64,000 nucleotides of DNA from the NCBI RefSeq assembly GCF_004745805.1, contig NZ_SRLQ01000014.1:62001-126000 (forward strand), in the 5' to 3' direction. The position numbers and the translations under genes are program-made. How positions within the stretch are numbered: position 1 is the stretch's first letter; every line of letters starts with the position of its first letter. Below are positions 59,716 through 64,000 of this stretch, in pieces. Origin of the DNA: Mycolicibacterium sp. CH28 (GTDB lineage Bacteria > Actinomycetota > Actinomycetes > Mycobacteriales > Mycobacteriaceae). The notes below the pieces were generated by a model that did no database searches, was not told the origin of the DNA, and saw nothing but the letters and a program-made list of their open reading frames with translations.

Positions 59716-60279
59716 ATGACGACTGTAGAGAAAGTTCAGCCCCGGCTGAAGGCGCGCTACCGCGAGGAAATCAAGGACGCGCTCAACAAAGAGTTCAACT
59801 ACGCCAACGTGATGCAGATCCCGGGCGTGGTGAAGGTCGTCGTGAACATGGGTGTCGGCGACGCCGCCCGCGACGCGAAGCTGATCAACGGCGCGGTCAA
59901 CGACCTAGCGCTGATCACCGGCCAGAAGCCGGAGATCCGCAAGGCCCGCAAGTCGATCGCTCAGTTCAAGCTGCGTGAGGGTATGCCGATCGGTGCGCGG
60001 GTCACCCTGCGCGGCGACCGGATGTGGGAGTTCCTCGACCGGCTGGTCTCCATTGCGCTGCCCCGTATCCGCGACTTCCGGGGCCTGAGCCCCAAGCAGT
60101 TCGACGGGCACGGCAACTACACCTTCGGGCTCGGCGAGCAGTCGGTGTTCCACGAGATCGACGTGGACTCGATCGACCGGCCCCGCGGCATGGACATCAC
60201 CGTCGTCACTTCGGCGACGAACGACGACGAAGGTCGGGCGCTGCTGCGAGCCCTCGGCTTCCCGTTCAAGGAGAACTGA
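59716..60279 (+). CDS. rplE: 50S ribosomal protein L5
   Basis: L5 (187 residues) binds 5S rRNA and forms bridges to the 30S head. Conserved blocks are MQIPGVVKVVVNMGVGDAAR, GQKPEIRKARKSIAQFKLRE and RDFRGLSPKQFDGHGNYTFG. Followed after four bases by rpsZ. Confidence 0.98.
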   Translation: MTTVEKVQPRLKARYREEIKDALNKEFNYANVMQIPGVVKVVVNMGVGDAARDAKLINGAVNDLALITGQKPEIRKARKSIAQFKLREGMPIGARVTLRGDRMWEFLDRLVSIALPRIRDFRGLSPKQFDGHGNYTFGLGEQSVFHEIDVDSIDRPRGMDITVVTSATNDDEGRALLRALGFPFKEN

Positions 60280-60283
60280 GCAG

Positions 60284-60469
60284 ATGGCAAAGAAGGCATT
60301 GGTCAACAAGGCCAACAAGAAGCCGAAATTCGCCGTGCGCGGATACACCCGCTGCAACCGGTGCGGTCGCCCGCACGCCGTGTACCGCAAGTTCGGCCTG
60401 TGCCGAATCTGCTTGCGTGAGATGGCCCATGCCGGCGAACTGCCCGGCGTGCAAAAGTCCAGCTGGTAA
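60284..60469 (+). CDS. rpsZ: 30S ribosomal protein S14, zinc-binding type Z
   Basis: This short S14 (61 residues) has two CxxC pairs (RCNRCGRPHAV, then GLCRICLREM) that bind zinc. It is the zinc-dependent (C+) form. Mycobacteria usually keep a second, cysteine-free S14 elsewhere for zinc starvation. Located between rplE and rpsH as usual. Confidence 0.97.
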   Translation: MAKKALVNKANKKPKFAVRGYTRCNRCGRPHAVYRKFGLCRICLREMAHAGELPGVQKSSW

Positions 60470-60555
60470 CAGACCCCTACAGAACAGGTGCGCAGCAGGC
60501 CCGGCGGAGATTTCGCCGCAGGGAACCGTTGCGAGGAAGGTAGACAGGCCCAGTC

Positions 60556-60954
60556 ATGACTATGACGGACCCGATCGCAGACTTCTTGACACGTCTGCGC
60601 AACGCCAATTCGGCGTATCACGACGAGGTGACCCTCCCACACTCGAAGATCAAGGCGAACATCGCCGAGATCTTGAAGAAAGAGGGCTATATCAGCGACT
60701 TCCGCACCGAGGATGCCCGGGTCGGTAAGGCGCTGGTCGTTGAGCTCAAGTACGGCCCAAACCGGGAGCGCAGCCTTGCGGGGCTGCGTCGGGTGTCCAA
60801 GCCCGGTCTGCGGGTGTACGCGAAATCCACCAATTTGCCGCGGGTTCTCGGCGGGCTGGGCGTGGCGATCATCTCCACGTCTTCCGGCTTGCTGACCGAC
60901 CGCCAGGCCGCCCGTCAGGGCGTCGGCGGCGAAGTCCTCGCGTACGTGTGGTGA
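60556..60954 (+). CDS. rpsH: 30S ribosomal protein S8
   Basis: S8 (132 residues) binds the central 16S domain and, in E. coli, represses the spc operon. Landmarks are MTDPIADFLTRLRNANSAYH, the RRVSKPGLRVYAKSTNLPRV segment and the end block GVAIISTSSGLLTDRQAARQ. ATG at 60556 or 60562 could serve as start. The 86-base gap before it has no visible gene. Confidence 0.97.
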   Translation: MTMTDPIADFLTRLRNANSAYHDEVTLPHSKIKANIAEILKKEGYISDFRTEDARVGKALVVELKYGPNRERSLAGLRRVSKPGLRVYAKSTNLPRVLGGLGVAIISTSSGLLTDRQAARQGVGGEVLAYVW

Positions 60955-60967
60955 GGGGATAGCAGAC

Positions 60968-61507
60968 ATGTCGCGTATTGGTAAGCAGCCGGTGACGATT
61001 CCTGCCGGTGTAGATGTGACGATCGACGGTCAGAACCTGTCGGTCAAGGGCCCCAAGGGCACCCTGGAGTTGGCGATCGCCGAGCCGATCACCGTGGCGC
61101 GCAACGACGATGGCGCAATCGTGATCAGCCGGCCCGACGACGAGCGGCGCAGCCGTTCGCTGCACGGGCTGTCCCGCACCCTGGTGTCCAACCTGGTGAC
61201 CGGTGTGACCGAGGGTTACACCACCAAGATGGAGATCTTCGGCGTCGGTTACCGCGTGCAGCTCAAGGGCAACAACCTCGAGTTCGCGCTCGGATTCAGC
61301 CATCCCGTGGTGATCGAGGCGCCGGAGGGCATCTCCTTCGCGGTGGAGACCCCCACCAAGTTCTCGGTCTCGGGTATCGACAAGCAGAAGGTCGGCCAGA
61401 TCTCGGCCAACATCCGTCGGCTGCGGCGCCCGGACCCGTACAAGGGCAAGGGCGTGCGCTACGAGGGTGAGCAGATCCGCCGCAAGGTCGGAAAGACAGG
61501 TAAGTAA
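60968..61507 (+). CDS. rplF: 50S ribosomal protein L6
   Basis: L6 (179 residues) sits near the factor-binding site. It starts MSRIGKQPVTIPAGVDVTID and keeps both homologous halves, ending in RRLRRPDPYKGKGVRYEGEQ. Followed by rplR after three bases. Confidence 0.98.
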   Translation: MSRIGKQPVTIPAGVDVTIDGQNLSVKGPKGTLELAIAEPITVARNDDGAIVISRPDDERRSRSLHGLSRTLVSNLVTGVTEGYTTKMEIFGVGYRVQLKGNNLEFALGFSHPVVIEAPEGISFAVETPTKFSVSGIDKQKVGQISANIRRLRRPDPYKGKGVRYEGEQIRRKVGKTGK

Positions 61508-61510
61508 GCC

Positions 61511-61918
61511 ATGGCTCAAGCACAGACAGCAGCCACCGACCGCACCCCGGTCGGCACCAGCGTCTCGGCCGCGCGCCGGGTTTCGCGACTGCGCCGGCAC
61601 ACTCGGTTGCGTAAGAAGGTCGTCGGCACCGCCGAGCGGCCCCGCCTCGTGGTCAACCGCTCCTCGCGGCACATCCACGTGCAGCTGGTCGACGACGGCA
61701 CCGGCACCACGCTGGCCGCTGCGTCGTCCATCGAGGCAGACGTCCGCGCCGTCGAGGGTGACAAGAAGGCCCACAGCGTGCGGGTCGGACAGCTGATCGC
61801 CGAGCGCGCCAAGGCAGCCGGCATCGAGGCCGTGGTTTTCGACCGCGGTGGCAACAGCTACGGCGGACGCATCGCGGCGCTGGCCGACGCGGCTCGCGAG
61901 AACGGACTCAAATTCTGA
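61511..61918 (+). CDS. rplR: 50S ribosomal protein L18
   Basis: L18 (135 residues) binds 5S rRNA. The core shows RPRLVVNRSSRHIHVQLVDD and the C-terminal AAGIEAVVFDRGGNSYGGRI, then ALADAARENGL. The N-terminus is somewhat extended and basic. rpsE follows after 28 bases. Confidence 0.97.
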   Translation: MAQAQTAATDRTPVGTSVSAARRVSRLRRHTRLRKKVVGTAERPRLVVNRSSRHIHVQLVDDGTGTTLAAASSIEADVRAVEGDKKAHSVRVGQLIAERAKAAGIEAVVFDRGGNSYGGRIAALADAARENGLKF

Positions 61919-61946
61919 TGACTGCTTACAACGGAAGGACCGCATG

Positions 61947-62672
61947 ATGGCGGAGCAGACCGCAGCCGGCAGTGCGCCGGATACCGGGGCCCCCTCAGCC
62001 GGCACCCGTACCGACGTACAGCGCAGTGGCGGACGTGGCGACCGCGGTGGACGTGGTGGCCGTGACGACCGCGGCGACCGTGGTGGACGTGGTGGCCGCG
62101 ACGGCGGCGAGAAGAGCAACTACCTGGAGCGCGTGGTCACGATCAACCGTGTCTCCAAGGTCGTCAAGGGTGGCCGCCGGTTCAGCTTCACCGCGCTGGT
62201 CATCGTCGGCGACGGCAACGGCCTGGTCGGTGTCGGTTACGGCAAGGCCAAAGAGGTTCCCGCCGCGATCGCCAAGGGTGTCGAGGAGGCTCGCAAGAAC
62301 TTCTTCCGCGTCCCGATGATCGGTTCCACCGTCACCCATCCGGTTCAGGGCGAAGCGGCGGCCGGTGTGGTCATGCTGCGTCCGGCCAGCCCCGGTACCG
62401 GTGTTATCGCCGGTGGTGCGGTGCGTGCGGTGCTGGAATGCGCCGGCGTGCACGATGTGCTGGCGAAGTCGCTGGGCAGTGACAACGCGATCAACGTGGT
62501 GCATGCCACCGTTGCCGCGCTCAAGCTGCTGCAGCGTCCCGAAGAGGTAGCCGCTCGACGCGGACTGCCGATCGAAGATGTTGCGCCGGCGGGCATGCTG
62601 CGCGCGCGTCGTGAGAGTGAATTGCTGGCCGCCCACGTTGCTGGGTCGGCCGCGCGTGAAGGAAGCGCATAA
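61947..62672 (+). CDS. rpsE: 30S ribosomal protein S5 with RGG-rich N-terminus
   Basis: S5 lies by the mRNA channel and affects decoding accuracy. The core (from about residue 52) has LERVVTINRVSKVVKGGRRF, GVGYGKAKEVPAAIAKGVEE and the SDNAINVVHATVAALK block. The first 50 residues are disordered and hold two copies of a 12-residue unit, GDRGGRGGRD plus two residues, encoded by 30-base near-identical repeats at 62038-62067 and 62074-62103. ATG 61947 is seven bases from GGAAGGA; 61944 is also possible. 241 residues. Confidence 0.97.
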   Translation: MAEQTAAGSAPDTGAPSAGTRTDVQRSGGRGDRGGRGGRDDRGDRGGRGGRDGGEKSNYLERVVTINRVSKVVKGGRRFSFTALVIVGDGNGLVGVGYGKAKEVPAAIAKGVEEARKNFFRVPMIGSTVTHPVQGEAAAGVVMLRPASPGTGVIAGGAVRAVLECAGVHDVLAKSLGSDNAINVVHATVAALKLLQRPEEVAARRGLPIEDVAPAGMLRARRESELLAAHVAGSAAREGSA

Positions 62673-62674
62673 CG

Positions 62675-62863
62675 ATGGCAGAGCTGAAGATCACTCAGGT
62701 GCGTGGCACCGTCGGTACACGCTGGAATCAGCGTGAGAGCCTGCGGACCCTGGGCCTGAAGAAGATTCGCCAATCGGTGGTTCGCGAGGACACCCCGCAG
62801 ACACGCGGACTGATCAAGGTCGTGCACCACCTCGTCGAAGTAGAAGCGGTGGAGGCGAACTAA
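62675..62863 (+). CDS. rpmD: 50S ribosomal protein L30
   Basis: L30 (62 residues) is a small peripheral 50S protein. The signature ITQVRGTVGTRWNQRESLRT, then LGLKKIRQSVVREDTPQTRG is complete. The TAA stop shares its last base with the rplO ATG. Confidence 0.97.
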   Translation: MAELKITQVRGTVGTRWNQRESLRTLGLKKIRQSVVREDTPQTRGLIKVVHHLVEVEAVEAN

Positions 62864-63306
62864 TGAGCGTTATCAAGCTCCATGACCTGAAGCCGGCGCC
62901 CGGCTCGAAGACTGCCAAGACCCGCGTGGGTCGCGGTGAGGGCTCCAAGGGTAAGACGGCCGGTCGCGGCACCAAGGGCACCAAGGCCCGCAAGAACGTG
63001 CCGTCCACCTTCGAGGGCGGGCAGATGCCGATCCACATGCGGCTGCCCAAGCTCAAGGGTTTCCGTAACCGATTCCGCACCGAGTATGGCGTGGTCAACG
63101 TCGGCGAGATCAACAAGGCCTTCCCCGAAGGCGGCACCGTCGGTGTCGGCGACATGGTGGACAAGGGCCTGGTTCGTAAGAACGTGCTTGTCAAGGTTCT
63201 CGGCGACGGCAAGCTGTCGGCCAAGGTCGACGTGACGGCGCACAAGTTCAGCGGCAGCGCCCGTGAGGCGATCACTGCCGCCGGTGGTTCGGCCACCGAG
63301 CTCTGA
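62863..63306 (+). CDS. rplO: 50S ribosomal protein L15
   Basis: L15 (147 residues) is a late assembly protein. It shows the Gly/Lys-rich start TRVGRGEGSKGKTAGRGTKG, the GGQMPIHMRLPKLKGFRNRF block and a final FSGSAREAITAAGGSATEL. It is the last gene of this spc block; the terminator follows 19 bases after its stop. Confidence 0.98.
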   Translation: MSVIKLHDLKPAPGSKTAKTRVGRGEGSKGKTAGRGTKGTKARKNVPSTFEGGQMPIHMRLPKLKGFRNRFRTEYGVVNVGEINKAFPEGGTVGVGDMVDKGLVRKNVLVKVLGDGKLSAKVDVTAHKFSGSAREAITAAGGSATEL

Positions 63307-63325
63307 CCAACGTTCCAAGGAGAAG

Positions 63326-63360
63326 GCCCCCCGCCCGCACTGCGTGGTAGGGGGCTTTTT
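63326..63360 (+). terminator. Terminator after rplO
   Basis: GCCCCC at 63326-63331 pairs with GGGGGC at 63350-63355 and is followed by five T residues. It ends the spc operon before the convergent oxidoreductase gene; the stem is short but well placed. Confidence 0.8.
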
Positions 63361-63366
63361 CCGTTG

Positions 63367-64000
63367 TCAGCTCAGCTGCGGGATGACCTCGGCGGCAAGG
63401 CGTTCCATCTGCTCGCGGTCCTCGGCGACATCGACGCCGACCGGGTGCAGCAGTATTGTCTGCGCTCCGGCGTCGATCACTTCCCGCAGGCCGCGGACGA
63501 CGTCGGCCGGTGTCCCCGACACCGGTGCGGCCTCGAACCCCGTGGTCGTTCCGTAGATCCGGTCGAGCCCGGCCATGACGCGCTCGCGCGCCCGGGCGGC
63601 GTCATCGTCGACGATGAGGTACACCCGCTTGCCGATCCTGAGCCGCGCCGGATCCTTGCCTTGCTTCGCCAGTTCGGCATCGAGTATTTCGACTGCGGCG
63701 GCGAATGCCTGCGTGCTCGACGATCCCGCCCCCATGAACGCGTCACCATGGCGCACGGCGCGGGCCAGCGCGCGAGGCGCCTTGCCGCCGAACCAGATCG
63801 GCGGGTGCGGGCGCTGCACGGGTTTGGGTTGGATCGGGAGATCGTCGAGGGTGCGGAAGCGACCGTGAAATGTCACCCGTGGCGCATCCGACCAGGCCGC
63901 CTTCATCAACTCCAAACCCTCGGTGAAGTTGCTGACGAAGGTGGCCGGGTCGACGCCGAAGGCTTCGAAGTCGTGACCGCCACCGCCGGTCGCAACGCCC
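63367..64000 (-). CDS. LLM-class flavin/F420-dependent oxidoreductase (partial)
   Basis: About 210 C-terminal codons are visible, and the frame runs off the right edge, so the N-terminus is missing. The luciferase-like monooxygenase pattern is seen in VATGGGGHDFEAFGVDPATF, then FHGRFRTLDDLPIQPKPVQR and PIWFGGKAPRALARAVRHGD. In mycobacteria many members use coenzyme F420 rather than FMN. The closing part (DAGAQTILLHPVGVDVAEDR, then EQMERLAAEVIPQL) is typical. The substrate is unknown. It is convergent with the spc operon. Confidence 0.88.
   Translation of the reverse strand, partial: GVATGGGGHDFEAFGVDPATFVSNFTEGLELMKAAWSDAPRVTFHGRFRTLDDLPIQPKPVQRPHPPIWFGGKAPRALARAVRHGDAFMGAGSSSTQAFAAAVEILDAELAKQGKDPARLRIGKRVYLIVDDDAARARERVMAGLDRIYGTTTGFEAAPVSGTPADVVRGLREVIDAGAQTILLHPVGVDVAEDREQMERLAAEVIPQLS

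Overview
The window is high-GC actinobacterial DNA. Its gene order matches a mycobacterium, most likely an environmental fast grower (Mycolicibacterium type). It opens in the end of fusA, followed by tuf. The ribosomal-protein S10 and spc gene blocks are on the same strand further on, and a complete mycofactocin cluster lies between tuf and rpsJ, as in M. tuberculosis (Rv0685 to Rv0700). Product names come from reading motifs and comparing with remembered families; no database search was run.

Layout. (1) 1-3922: fusA end, tuf with a strong terminator, two small membrane proteins and a mycofactocin-coupled SDR behind a KstR-like box. (2) 3947-8997: an arginine/ornithine block (universal stress protein, amino-acid permease, intact rocD, a DDAH/arginine-dihydrolase-like hydrolase, and a divergent AsnC/Lrp regulator), equivalent to M. 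tuberculosis Rv2319c-Rv2324. (3) 8986-18806: a tightly coupled seven-gene minus-strand operon, in transcription order GntR regulator, beta-transaminase-like aminotransferase, Rid-family protein, HyuA, HyuB, APC permease and acetoacetyl-CoA synthetase. An exact 12-bp inverted repeat flanks the gntR start. (4) 19015-27655: a ferredoxin-reductase-like flavoprotein and mftR/mftABCDEFG, including the 31-codon mftA precursor. (5) 27770-34158: TetR, P450, lipoprotein esterase, a second TetR, a decayed VOC/SDR chimera, a dehydrogenase and a hotdog-fold protein.

(6) 34268-40050: the S10 operon (rpsJ to rpsQ) with a recognisable promoter, a leader of roughly 290 nt and a strong terminator. (7) 40116-58792: about 19 kb of accessory genes separating rpsQ from rplN. 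It holds a BcsB-like secreted protein, a sulfatase with its formylglycine-generating enzyme, transporters, and a PucR-flanked operon. That operon encodes a DUF336 protein, a heme-oxygenase-like diiron protein, a Rieske ferredoxin, a ferredoxin reductase, an aldehyde dehydrogenase, a second Rieske ferredoxin, a gamma-glutamyltranspeptidase-like Ntn hydrolase and a RidA protein. (8) 58846-63360: the spc operon rplN to rplO with its own promoter and structured leader, ending in a terminator. (9) A truncated LLM-family flavin/F420 oxidoreductase runs off the right edge.

How the genes fit together. The mft genes make a peptide-derived redox cofactor, and the SDR at 3068 is of the type that uses it. 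The two catabolic operons (8986-18806 and 51959-58792) look like self-contained nitrogen-compound pathways, each with a regulator, a Rid protein and amide-hydrolysing or amine-handling enzymes. The second is the best candidate for an undescribed system: a diiron oxygenase-fold protein encoded with its own Rieske ferredoxin and reductase. Substrates cannot be read from the sequence and are given as hypotheses.
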